The notes beneath the pieces are model-generated. The model made no database searches, was not told where the DNA came from, and worked only from the letters and a program-made list of their open reading frames with translations. A stretch of DNA of 64,000 nucleotides from Petrosia ficiformis (lineage: Eukaryota > Porifera > Demospongiae > Haplosclerida > Petrosiidae). Each line of letters opens with the position of its first letter. Position 1 is the first letter of the stretch. The stretch covers positions 37,101,212 to 37,165,211 of the forward strand of contig OX345636.1 in assembly GCA_947044365.1 (NCBI GenBank). Reading direction: 5' to 3'. The translations under genes and the position numbers were made by a program. Positions 1 through 47,366 of this stretch are shown here, piece after piece.

Positions 1-241
1 ACGGACATCTTTAATATTGCTATTGCTAACAATTATGTTTAATTGTTTACAAAATTACTTTTCGTTTCTGTTGTGGTTATTACATAAAACAGTAGTTAAC
101 AAGAATGTATGACTTACATTCATTGAATATTGCCATAATTGTACTGATTGTGTTTAAAACATTTCTCCGAGAAAAAGCTCAACATAGTTAATAAATTTTA
201 ATAATGGTGTGATAAGGAATTGGTCAATTACAAATACTTAC

Positions 242-15731
<15,490 letters not shown>

Positions 15732-16059
15732 TGCGGTCGAAACGCTGTGGAATGTGAAGAATGCGGTAGCTTTGTACCACGAAAATTATCATAATAATAA
15801 ACTCTCCATAGGTTATCTCTTCCAATAACTGTGTGGAAATATAGCGTAGTTTGAGAGCGTCAATCCTACTGCTCAATAAACCTGCACAAGAGTCTGAGTG
15901 TAACGAAATTTGAGCCACTGGTCCAAAGTATTGAAAAGCTTTGAAATCAGTCTGCCATTTTATATATAATATATATATAGCAAAGTAGTTATAAACATAA
16001 TGTTGTAATTTTTCAACAGTACTGTAAAGCTAGGATTGGTCTATTCAGTCTCAGCCCAA

Positions 16060-16450
16060 GGATCCTGATTCAGTTTTGGTTATACACACCACTACATCGT
16101 CTACTTATTCCAGACCAGATAGACTACGAAAACAAATACATGTGGATTAGCCAGTCCATGATTATTGACTCTCACTTGAAGTTGCTTGAGGTGGTTTACT
16201 AGTACAAGCAAGATGATTGACATGCTATGTCATATAATTGCTTCATATATGGTCTACCAGAACAATTTGTCAATGATGACAGCGGTCCACACATTAGTTT
16301 CACACAGTTTTGTTACAGCCTATTGAAAAGAATGGAATTAAACATATTACATATCATGCCTCCTCCAATGGGGAAGATGAATATTTCGTTTGTGCTTAAG
16401 CCTTTAAGTTTTGCTCCAAGCACTTCAGCAAATGCTTGCCCTATACATGT
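16060..16450 (+). pseudogene. Ty3/gypsy-type integrase core relic
   Basis: Broken reading frames recall a retroelement integrase core. One frame has MWISQSMIIDSH and LLEVV, then YGLPEQFVNDDSGPH. After frameshifts come KNGIKHI and SSNGED, corresponding to the conserved D, D and E blocks. Several frameshifts and stops are present. No LTRs, reverse transcriptase or gag were found around it, so it is an isolated decayed fragment upstream of the left gene. Confidence 0.6.
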
Positions 16451-16616
16451 GAAGGAGTAACTCCATGCAGTGTTGTAAATTGGAACCAACAAATTTAAAG
16501 ATTACAGTAAGTGATTCATTTTCTTTTCTCATAGTCTTAATACTTGTTTAAATATACAAGCACAAGCACATGCTTCTATAAAAAATGTTTTTAAGCACTA
16601 TTTGAAGCATTTTTCA

Positions 16617-17127
16617 CCCTTAGAGGACTGATGTCACATATATGTGACATTTCACCCCTAGGTGTTTGGAGTGTGTTCCTAGCATTACGAAGCACTCAAA
16701 ATCCTTGTAATTGGTGTCAGGCCTAAATAACGACTACGGGGGGAATTTTAAAGGGGGATGTCCCCTCATTAATGGGGGTTGGAAGGGGGTGCAGCCCTCT
16801 TGCCACCAACGCAAATTGTGGTTTCAGTGACCCCACCCACACGCTCTGGTGGGTACCTGAGGCATTTCCCTTCCTGTAAAACATGAAATCGTGGGTGTAG
16901 CTGGTGCCAACATGCAGTGGAGTCATTTTGTTTGCCCCAGTTCCAGTCAAAAGAGGGAGAGCACTGCATTTGATTTAATCCTACGAACCGCTTGGGGACT
17001 TTCGAGTCCCGGTAAGCAAGTTAGTAGAAGTAGCGCTCCGTGTCAGAAAAGGTGGTCAAATATGCAATAGAGGCGCCAATGTTGGAAACAGGAAGAATTT
17101 GGAAAAACAAGCTCAGTGTTCTAAGGG
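16617..17127 (+). mobile_element. piggyBac-like MITE, copy 1
   Basis: Ends are inverted: CCCTTAGAGGACTGA at 16617 and TCAGTGTTCTAAGGG ending at 17127. The interior is homologous, in opposite orientation, to 38128-38512. It has a GC-richer centre (16730-16960) that yields spurious minus-strand ORFs. Terminal CCCTTA and a TTAA flank on the other copy suggest the piggyBac group. Confidence 0.6.
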
Positions 17128-17998
17128 AGCACATATAATATATATATATATATAAACACTTTTGATTCTAAAAATTCTCTTGAGATAAACCGGTTCTTAT
17201 ATAATCCTTTAAACCAATAACTCATACTTAATGTTACATCATAAGAACATTAGTTTGTAAAAGGTAGAGTATGCATGCAAGTCCACACCTTTTGGACAAA
17301 GCACTACTTAAAATGGACTCCTTTTTCAAGGGCGGTTGTTGAATCGCACTTGAAGGAATTTTATAAATCAATTTTCTTGTAACCTCAAAATATACCCAAT
17401 TATAATTATAATCATTACATTATACCTATATAGCTAATGTTATTAGTCTACCAACACGCATTCTAGTACTGCAGAGTTATTTCTAAAACATATATACACC
17501 CAGAGCCTGATCCTGCATGATCATCAATTGAGAACAAAGTTGATTCTGATCTAGCAAGGCAAAAATATGATTGTGATGGAGAATGAAAGGGTAGACAGTT
17601 CTCTGTCGATGATGCAGTGTTAGTGCAAATTCTATAGTCTCTTTTAAGTATCACCTAAAAAGAGTAATGATATGCATTGCATACCTATAGTTTATTGTAT
17701 AATTCTACAGAGTATGTATACATAGCACTGTCTAGCACACTGCAAGGCAGCAAGGGGTTAACTGATCTGTCTGTCATGCTAGGCGTGTTTATTATCATAC
17801 CCTCACATTTAATTAATTTGCAGTCCAGTGGTCCAATTTTTACCAAAATCGGCCACGCCTTTTTGTAAATAGTATGATAGTGGTAGCTGGAATCTGGACT
17901 GGAATGGACTCTGGACGAATGAACCAGGCAACTAGACACGTGCAACCACAGGAAATGGAAGGCTGCAGTCCGATTGGTGAGAGAAAGTTATTACGACT

Positions 17999-18038
17999 AT
18001 CATTGTGAGCGAAAAATCTAATTTCCGCTCACAATGAT
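17999..18038. repeat. Perfect 13-bp-arm hairpin
   Basis: Arms ATCATTGTGAGCG (17999-18011) and CGCTCACAATGAT (18026-18038), with a 14-nt loop. Confidence 0.85.
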
Positions 18039-18175
18039 GGTAGTAGTTTTACTAGTTTATTCCTTTCTTTATGTTTTATTATGCAGCTCAGCCCTGCTCG
18101 GGTGAACTGGTCTTTACTCCTACAAAAAATAATATTATTAGTAAAGTTGAAAGGTAATCTGAGTGTAAAATATTA

Positions 18176-18424
18176 AACATTCCTCCTGCTCCATATGATC
18201 TTATAGTTGCTCATTCTGAAAGGAGGGCTTTCAGGGACTCCAGTGGTACACTTGTTACTCCTCGTAGGGAGACTGTTTCACATTATCATGGAAGATTGGA
18301 GTGTATTCGAGCAGTAGAACCCAATTTTGTTCCAGCTACTATATGTATTCCTACCGATATTTATAATCAACTCCATGCAATTCATCGTGAATACATCTCA
18401 AGTGTGTTTAGCATTGGACTGTAA
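18176..18424 (+). CDS. Hypothetical C-terminal exon or ORF fragment
   Basis: Eighty-two codons are open before TAA at 18422, starting at NIPPAPYDLIVAHSERRA and ending in HREYISSVFSIGL. The composition (basic, AHSERR, LECIRAVEPNFVPATI, PTDIYNQLHAIHREY) is protein-like rather than random, and no ATG-led start lies in frame nearby, so it would be the last exon of something. It sits inside the inverted-repeat-flanked segment and has no recognised upstream partner exon. I do not recognise the family with confidence; it may be the tail of a transposon-borne protein. Confidence 0.4.
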   Translation, partial: NIPPAPYDLIVAHSERRAFRDSSGTLVTPRRETVSHYHGRLECIRAVEPNFVPATICIPTDIYNQLHAIHREYISSVFSIGL

Positions 18425-18639
18425 AGTTATGATAACCAACAGTAACATTAGTTTCTTATTTATACGAATCCAGTATTGTTTTGGGTGATTATTATGATAA
18501 TTATTGTAATTACTATCTTGAGTCCAAATCCATGTTCCAGTCCCGTCCAGAGTCCATTTAGTAACTTATTAACTCTATAATTATACTAATTACAAAAGGT
18601 GTGGCTGATTATTGACTCTGAGTGGTCCAGATAGTTGAA

Positions 18640-19500
18640 TACAAAAAAAATCAGTCAAACAACTGTAAGAGACGAGATTTGGTTTATGACTAGAGTAGAT
18701 GTTGTTGCAGAAGATGGTACAGTAGTCCAGCAGTTCTATATTAAAGACGTATGGATAGCTGTCCGTCGATTTTTCCGATCATAGGTGTGTCTGAATTTCA
18801 TTTTTGCAAGCGAAGACAAGCAAGCGATCGTCATGAAACTTGTTAATTTTGTTATGCAGGGATATTACTTAGTATACTTTCTTACTATGGTGTAGTAATT
18901 CCAGTTGCAGTGTTAATTAAAGAGAGCGTTATAGCGTTCGATAATTGACTCTTTACACGTCAAAATAACTACACCCACCTAGATCAAGCATATCCATAAT
19001 TATGTGAGGTGTGGCTCAGCATCACTATACTGCTGCAACTGTTCTTTACAACTTTCTGGATATTCTGAAGCAATCTAACAGATACCTCAACCTTGCTTAC
19101 CAATTGCTGCAAACACAGCATCCACCCAAGTCTGCAAGCGAACACTGTTTTTCATTTGTACTCCCAACATCCATTTCTCTCTCACTAGAACTAGCTAGAA
19201 AGCATGCGTATGCATCACACATACATCAACATGCTATTCTCATCTCCTTTGCTTTTTTTAGTACCCTAAGCTAACTTCAATGTAACATCAAAGGGCTTAT
19301 ACTTGAATCAGATATAATACATACTAGGTTACGTAGTACGTATCAAATCTGCCCGACCACATAGTACAAAAGCGTGGGCGTCTTGGACAATAGAATGCAC
19401 CACACTTGGTTTAATGCTCCTAAAGAACAACAATCTTGCATCATACAATCACTGATACACAAAATAATGTTCTTATAAACAAAATCAATTTCAAAAGTTA
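18640..19500. other. Intergenic, nothing firm
   Basis: Downstream of HIRA. A short frame at 18684-18783 (DVVAEDGTVVQQFYIKDVW) and an 87-codon ORF at 19011-19274 are visible, but neither has splice, homology or composition support strong enough to call. Confidence 0.4.
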
Positions 19501-19531
19501 ATGGCAAACAATACAAGAGTTGTGATTCTAA

Positions 19532-22500
19532 TCAGTGTGTATCATCTACTACTGTGTCTCTTAATTCACAATATAGTCGTTGTAATTTAGGATTACTAGC
19601 AATAATGGTCATACAATCTTGTAATAGTGGACGAGTACGAGAGCCTAGAAATGTCAAGATCGTATCACAGTTAGTCACATCTACTACCCCAAAGTTGCTT
19701 TTGATAGGAACTTTAGTTAGTCCCATACAGAACTCTCGAAGTTTTTCTTCCAGTTTCTCTGAAACGAGATATCGTACATAACATTTTATCCAATGTTCAC
19801 ATTCCAAAATAGATCCCAAACATTGACTACGTGTAATCTGACTTTCTAAGTACACAAGAGTTACATTTTGAGAGTGGTCAGAATTGTTTGTGAAACTAGT
19901 CAAGCCAGTTAATCCAGTTGAGTTTTGGAGGGAACGAAGTGGAGTAAGTTCGGTAAGAGTAGAGGAAAGAGAAAATTGAGAGTTATGAATAATGGATGCT
20001 TCAGAGCTTCTTGAAAGTTCAAACCATGTTTTCATTTTGTTGCTAAAACAATACACACAATCATGAGTTGATATAACTGGAAGACCATTACTAGTAAGTG
20101 ATATATCTCTCAAGTGGGTTGGGTCTGTGATCATGTGACCAAACTTCACATTAGATAATGTTGCAGTCATTGTTGAGGTGTTGTAGACTGATAGAGATGC
20201 ATCAGCAGTTGCTATGACAACAAAATGAGATGAAGTAACGAGGTGGCAAGGTTGTGATGATAAAAGGATACGAGGGAACAACAAGCGACCTATACATAGA
20301 CAATAAACAGATATAAAACAAAAGATACAAGTAAATAACATGAGATTTAGTGTTTTTGCCAGAAAAGAGAAATTTATACACATTACTTATTCATTTCTCC
20401 ATTTGTAAACCACATTATATCAACAGCATATTCATTTCTCCATTTGTAAACCACATTATATCAACAGCATGCCATTCAAGAATGTTTTTTGCTCCTGTCA
20501 AAAATGACTTGCATGAATATTAATAAGAGGCAAAGATAGAACATGGATAAACAAATATAGAGATGAATAAGTGATGATGTTTTAGCCATAAAGGTATCCA
20601 TTTCAATTGCCGAGAAAAGATTACCTATCAAAATAACAAGATTAACAAATATACGGTGAGGCTAGTTGTTCTCCCACTGAGCTATTTTGGAAGGTAATAT
20701 ACTTCGCATCTAAGACATGAAATTGCTCATTGTTATACTACACATTATTCTCCCCAGAAGAGCTTGGCGTTCTCTTTTAATCCACAAACTCTGATTATAT
20801 TTAAATTGAAGGGTGTGAGTTTGTCCATAATCAACACACCTCAACCTTTTTAAACTTCTTTCTAGGAAGAACCTTAGGTTAGTAACAGAGAGGAGCATGA
20901 CACCTTCAAACTACTTACCATAATACAACAACTATAATTATACAAACAATTAAGTGCACACAGACGAACAAACAAGACACAAAAATATTTAAGACAGATA
21001 GAAGATACATATTTCTAACCTGTACGAGTAGATAGGAAGGCTGCAGTACAGTCCTCGCATGCCACACATGTGATGGTATGATTAGCTGAGAGGAGTAGAA
21101 CAGGAGATGAAAGAGATACTGACCAACACAATTCTTCGCCTCTCCTACATGTCACACAACATCCAGAAGGAAGGTTTGTCACCTCAATGTTTTCAACAGG
21201 AGAATCTAGAAGAAGAGAAGGAAGTTGGGTTGTTAGGGACGACTCAAGCTGAGGTACAGGTATGAGCGGACGTGGGTGATGCTGACTGAGGTGACGAGAA
21301 ACAGTGGATTTCTGAGGAGTTGCATGTTTGGAAGTGGGTACCGAATCTTCTATTGCTTTGGAACGTTTGGGTCGTTTTGATTTAGGTGGATAACTGGAAG
21401 AATCTTCATCTATGACACGTTTCTGTCCAGACAAAATAGCTTTAGCAGCAGATAAAGAACGAGATTTCAAATCAGATCGTGATTGACTCTTTGTTTCGCC
21501 TTTGTCCAAGTTTTTGGATACAACTTCTTTTCTGTCTGGGGACAATGGAGCAAATGAAATTGGACGAGCTGGAGGACTTTTTACATTCCCAATGACCTCC
21601 TTATCTGTAGAAGACCCTTTATTTTCACAATCCATGGCTTCATGTGTCATTACAGCAGACAACATACTTAATTCTTTGTTTGGTATTGTCTTGCTGGGTG
21701 AGTTAATTGATTTAGTCGGAGTGGTTAGCAATTTAGATGACATAAATGGACTACCATGGATTGGACTCAAGCTTGGCTGACTAGTTAACATAACAGGTGT
21801 AATACGTCTTCGTCCATCTTTAGTTCGCATTTCCACTTGTTTTTCGATAGTAGGTACATCATCAGTCGGAAACTGAACCTTCAAAGGAGTGGAATAGGTT
21901 TCCGTCTTATTATCAGACTCAGTCTGTGTATCAATAGGTTCAAGCAATTTTTGGTGCATATCCAGCATTGCTGGGTCTTCTACAAGCAGATCAAGAGGTT
22001 CGTCCTCCTGTTTTCCATTTGAAAATCGTTTTGTTCCATATAACTCAATAAACAGATTATCAATAGCATGTTTATCCAAAGAGGTACCTAGCTCTTTATC
22101 TGATAATGATACATAGGCACAAGAACTATCTAATGAACAGGCCATTAAAGTGTACCCATCTTTACTCCAAGCAAGATCTAGAATTGAGTCTTTAAATAAC
22201 TCGTGCACAACTACCAGTGGTCGTTTGAGACTGGTAAGCCAAATGGAGAGTGAACGATCTCTGCTACCAACAGCAATACAGCCATGATTCACTTCCTCTC
22301 CCTTTGTAAATAGATGTGGATTAAAACAAACAACTTCGATGGCTTTTCTATGTCCAACAAAATCCATACCAGTTTTCCAATTATTGCGATCAATAATGTG
22401 AGCAGTGGGACCATCATTATTCAGAGAGTGTGCTGAAACTATGAATCTACCATCAGGTGACCAGCTGAGACGTAGGACATGGGTAGTACCCCCACACTTC

Positions 22501-23144
22501 TGGAATGGACTAGTAATACTTGCTTCCTCTTTCCAGTCACTGGTTCGCCAAACACGTAGGGTCTTGTCATCACATTGAGAAGCTAAATATTTTCCCACTG
22601 GGTCCCATGTTATTCCCTTGACAAGACCCGTATGTCCTGAAAGAGTACTCAGCTTTTCAGGGAATTTGCGTGCATTCCATATGATAATGGTGTTATCAAC
22701 ACTTGCTGAAGCTAGATATCGCTGATCATGTGACCAGCACATGTCTAAAACATCACCATTGTGTCCACGAAGCATATGACCACACCCCCATTGTTCATGA
22801 ATGGGCTTGTCTGAACCAAAAGCAGGAGCCGTAGTGCCTTTGTATCTCAACTGCCACAACATTATAATAGCATCATCACCTCCACTAGCTAGCAACTTCC
22901 CATCTATGGACCATCGTACACAGTTAACACACCCCAAATGGTTGGTGAGTTCACATAGCATCTTCGGTACACTGAGGTCTTTTTCTGCCTTTGCACTTAT
23001 CACTGGTGCCATATTCCAAATGACTACAATCCCACTGTCCTTTCCTTGTCCCCCAGTTGCAAGTCTACTGCCATCGGGATGCAGACTAAGGGAGAAAATA
23101 GGTTGTCCTTCATGAGATAACCAATTTGGTTTCAACAACTTCAT
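19532..23144 (-). CDS. HIRA: HIRA histone H3.3 chaperone subunit
   Basis: Two exons, 23144-21020 and 20289-19532, join in phase 1 (CAG/GTTAG donor, TATAG acceptor) to 2883 nt, 960 aa (human HIRA is 1017 aa). HIRA is the scaffold of the HIRA-UBN-CABIN1 complex that deposits H3.3 in nuclear chromatin independently of replication. The N-terminus MKLLKPNWLSHEGQPIFS and GGQGKDSGIVVIWNM are diagnostic; WD40 repeats fill about residues 10-345. The ASF1-binding B-domain motif KDGRRRITP is at about 442-450, followed by a basic, Ser-rich linker (KSKRPKRSK). The C-terminal HIRA domain starts near residue 660 and ends with CELRDTVVDDTH. A candidate ATTAAA polyadenylation signal lies at 19415-19410. Two ETS-like motifs sit just upstream of the start. 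It reads the same way as the kinase gene behind it. Confidence 0.95.
20388..20469. repeat. 41-bp tandem duplication in the HIRA intron
   Basis: Two exact adjacent copies starting 'tattcatttctccatttg', inside the only HIRA intron (20290-21019). The remainder of that intron holds nothing recognised. Confidence 0.9.
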
Positions 23145-23161
23145 TTTTCCAATAATAGTAT

Positions 23162-23179
23162 CCGGAAGTATACGGAAGT
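23162..23179 (-). promoter_or_regulatory. Paired ETS-type sites upstream of HIRA
   Basis: CCGGAAGT (23162-23169) and ACGGAAGT (23172-23179) lie 18-35 bp upstream of the HIRA ATG. Tandem GGAA cores of this type are typical of housekeeping promoters bound by ETS/GABP factors; binding here is inferred. Confidence 0.45.
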
Positions 23180-23457
23180 GTGCAACTCCGGTACACCAGC
23201 CTCAAGTCTTGTAACTGGAAAGTTGACATAAATCAACGGTATAAATTATACCAGTTCTAAATTTTATTTACAAATACCAGCACTAAGTATATACAACACT
23301 GAGACCACCAATACCAGGCTCCACTCATTGCCAATGATAATTTTCATATGTTCAGTGCAACCAGCAGTCCCAGCTGCAGCCATACCGTGCTGAGATGTGA
23401 TTTCTATTTTCATAACAAACACATATACTGGGTTGTATCTACTGGGAATGGGTAATT

Positions 23458-23519
23458 ATAGTACTACTCCTAAATAGTGTCTACAGTACACTGTAGATTC
23501 TATTTGGGAGTAGTACTAT
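23458..23519. repeat. 62-bp near-palindrome
   Basis: Thirty-bp arms (23458-23487 and 23490-23519) with a few mismatches around a 2-nt centre, starting ATAGTACTACTCC. It lies between the kinase stop codon and the HIRA start. It may be a tiny fold-back element. Confidence 0.8.
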
Positions 23520-23932
23520 TATTGCGTGGTTTGCAAAATCGTTTTTATACGATACCAGGTAGACTGAGAGAGATGGTGGCTATCTAACCACAATAATGCA
23601 TTATATAATCAGAATTTTGCACATACATGTACAATATTTTAAGCACAGGGGCATATGGGATTAGCTTCCCTATATCACAACAGAATAATGTGCAAATGTT
23701 TGTTTTCAAAAAAATTGTATATATACATAATTATAACAATTATCTATGTATTATAATTATATATATATATATATATATATATAATTATATATATATATAA
23801 TTATAATTATACATCAATGTATTAAATAAATATTATATTAAAAATCAAAATTACAATAATAGGAAATATATACAGTAAGTAGATTACTATTATGGTTGTA
23901 GCAACAGTTATATATAGCAGTAAGTTGATGCT

Positions 23933-45190
<21,258 letters not shown>

Positions 45191-46320
45191 AGCTATAGCT
45201 GTTCGATAATCTCTCAGCACTGTTGCAAAAAAAAAAAAAAAATACTGGAATACGATTTCCTTAAAGTACGAACATCATTTATATAGAATTCCACCACCCC
45301 CACAAAATCTTAAATTAACCAATCCACGCCCCCCAAAAAAAATTTGGCCGTGATTTCCTTACATTTGATGATTTGCACCGCCTACATGTTTGGCTGTTTC
45401 CAGCTAGGTATCCACCTGTGCATTGATCTAGAATAAATTGCACATCATGATCATTGGAGGGGATTTTTTTAGATTGAACCATGGAAGTGTTTATTTAAAC
45501 TAGTTAGCCTTAGTCCATTTCTGCTGAATACTCATAATATCACATGAATGTGGAACACTTCTAACAGAAGGTTCTTTCAGTGTACAGGTGCAGAGTGGTA
45601 AAATGACATTCATACATATTGCAATCCTATACCTACCTTCTCATTATACATAGTTCAAAGTTTGATGTGAGAGGTTCTAAATTAACCAATTCTTGGTATA
45701 TCCAATAAATGAAACTTGATATTCTTAGTTGCTTAAAATACACAGTTACCATTTTTATACATTAAACAGCTGACAAATGCATTGTTATATATATGATTAT
45801 TAAACTGACATGGAATGTGCATCAATGGTGTGATTAGTGAGCCTCACCCATGATTAAAATACTTTCTAAAGTCTGTTTTTACTTAAATTGAATACCTTAT
45901 AGTAATCATGATTTGCTGAATTGATTGTAATTGTATGTACAAAAGTGTACATAATAATATTAGGTTTCCATAAATAATACAATGTAACAGTCCAACATAA
46001 TGTGCAATTGCCTGCAGTTTAGCACTATGATGATAATTATTATAAAACCATATGCACATGATCAAACCGTGCACCTATTATTATGTCTAATGTGCATTGT
46101 GATTTGCAAGTGAAAGGTCGGATGTACTAGTAGATGAACTAATGGATGAACTAAATCTAAATAAAAGTATAGTGCATTGCTTGTTTGAAAAACTATAAAT
46201 ATATAATTATTTTAGCTATTAGTTTTGAAACATACTCCTAATTGAAGATATGATAGAATGATCATTGATCATTCACACATACATTCTTAGGCTGTGGTTT
46301 ACAGTATGTTGTTAAGTGTA
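45191..46320. other. Intergenic, 5' side of the SRCR kinase
   Basis: Contains a poly-A run (45227-45241) close to the start exon; no promoter motif is convincing and no other feature was recognised. Confidence 0.4.
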
Positions 46321-46323
46321 AAC

Positions 46324-46543
46324 ACTAGATTCTGTGAATAAGGCTGAAAGGGGAAAGTGAAAAAATGCTGGTAGTCACTGAGAATTGAACCCAGGGTCAC
46401 TGACTGCACACACATACATAGTGGCTGGCTGGTGTGCTACTGAAGCATTCAGTACCACTCATGCAGTTTATAGAGGATTGTGAAGTGCTGATGGTTGTTT
46501 AGTTGTTTCATTTTCCTCTTTCAGCCTTATTCATAGATTCTAG
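46324..46543. mobile_element. 220-bp inverted-repeat element with tRNA-like box
   Basis: Termini of about 35 bp are inverted (CTAGATTCTGTGAATAAGGC at the left, reverse complement at the right end, 46543). On the minus strand the interior reads CCCTGGGTTCAATTCTC (about 46400-46384), matching a tRNA B box, with an A-box-like GTAGCACACCAGCC 40-55 nt earlier. It could be a tRNA-derived SINE remnant caught in a MITE. Confidence 0.6.
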
Positions 46544-46544
46544 C

Positions 46545-47366
46545 ATTTTAATGCGAGGTGCAAAACATTAATATCTTATTATACAACATAAAATTGCATT
46601 GACCTCTTAAGGGTAGATAAAGTTTCTAAAACATTTGTGAGGACAACAATGTTCATGACTATTTTGCAACTCAACTTACAAGTTTAGAAAAATTCATTTG
46701 TTAGTTCAATTTCTTTTCACATATAAGTAATTCAATATTCATATTTATTTTGTCTTGTGCTCATAAGGACAGTGATATTCATGTTGTTATTGTAATCTAA
46801 GCTCACAAGAACAGTAATTCATGTATTCCTGGAACTTCTGCCCATAAAAATGGTCTATAATTACATCTATCTTACTGTAATACATAATTATTATGCTATT
46901 CCAGTTTTACTGTAATTATAATTCTTTTTACAAGATTAGTATGGAATTTTAATCAAAATTTGGAATCTTCATTTTTTTTGGCTCGAGCTAGTTTAAAAAT
47001 TAAAGAAAACAGTATAATAATTGTTATTGAGCCTATTATTATTTAGCATGTTGAATTTATAATGAATCAAAACTCATGCACTATAGAAAATGTTACTAAT
47101 TTGCCTGCTACATCTCATCATACTGTCATGTGTGAGTCTGCAATGAAACAAATTTCTTCCTTCCTAACTCCATTAAAATGGTGATTTATTAAGGAATTTC
47201 TTAACTTGTGGGAACTACAATATGCTTAACGCCATAAAAAATAATAACTTGATTATATCATATATAATAGTGTACTCTATTATGTATGATTATATTGACA
47301 TAGCATAGATAACAAAATAAATTTCATAGCTACTGTGTTGTAAGACAATAACAAGGGTCTGTGAAG
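46545..47366. other. Intergenic, downstream of POC5
   Basis: AT-rich. A candidate POC5 polyadenylation signal (AATAAA on the minus strand) is at 47190-47185, about 180 bp past the stop. No other feature was seen. Confidence 0.4.

Larger units (their letters stand above)
17826..18631. mobile_element. Inverted-repeat-flanked segment carrying an ORF
   Basis: About 90-bp arms, 17826-17917 and 18546-18631, are imperfect reverse complements (left 'gccacgcctttttgt', right 'acaaaaggtgtggc'; left 'ggactctggacga', right 'cgtccagagtcc'). Between them lie a short perfect hairpin and the ORF at 18176-18424. This could be a transposable element or a captured gene fragment. Confidence 0.5.

Noticed and set aside
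16723..16969. Minus-strand ORFs of 66-75 codons
   Set aside because: They fall inside the piggyBac-like MITE, whose other copy at 38.1-38.5 kb does not preserve them.
19011..19274. 87-codon plus-strand ORF as a gene
   Set aside because: No splice partners and no recognisable motif; composition is unconvincing.
21502..21780. Plus-strand ORFs inside HIRA exon 1 (also 22801-23115 and 21837-22022)
   Set aside because: Antisense shadows of a strongly supported coding exon.
46380..46440. A true tRNA gene
   Set aside because: Only A- and B-box-like words are visible; a cloverleaf with acceptor and anticodon stems could not be drawn.
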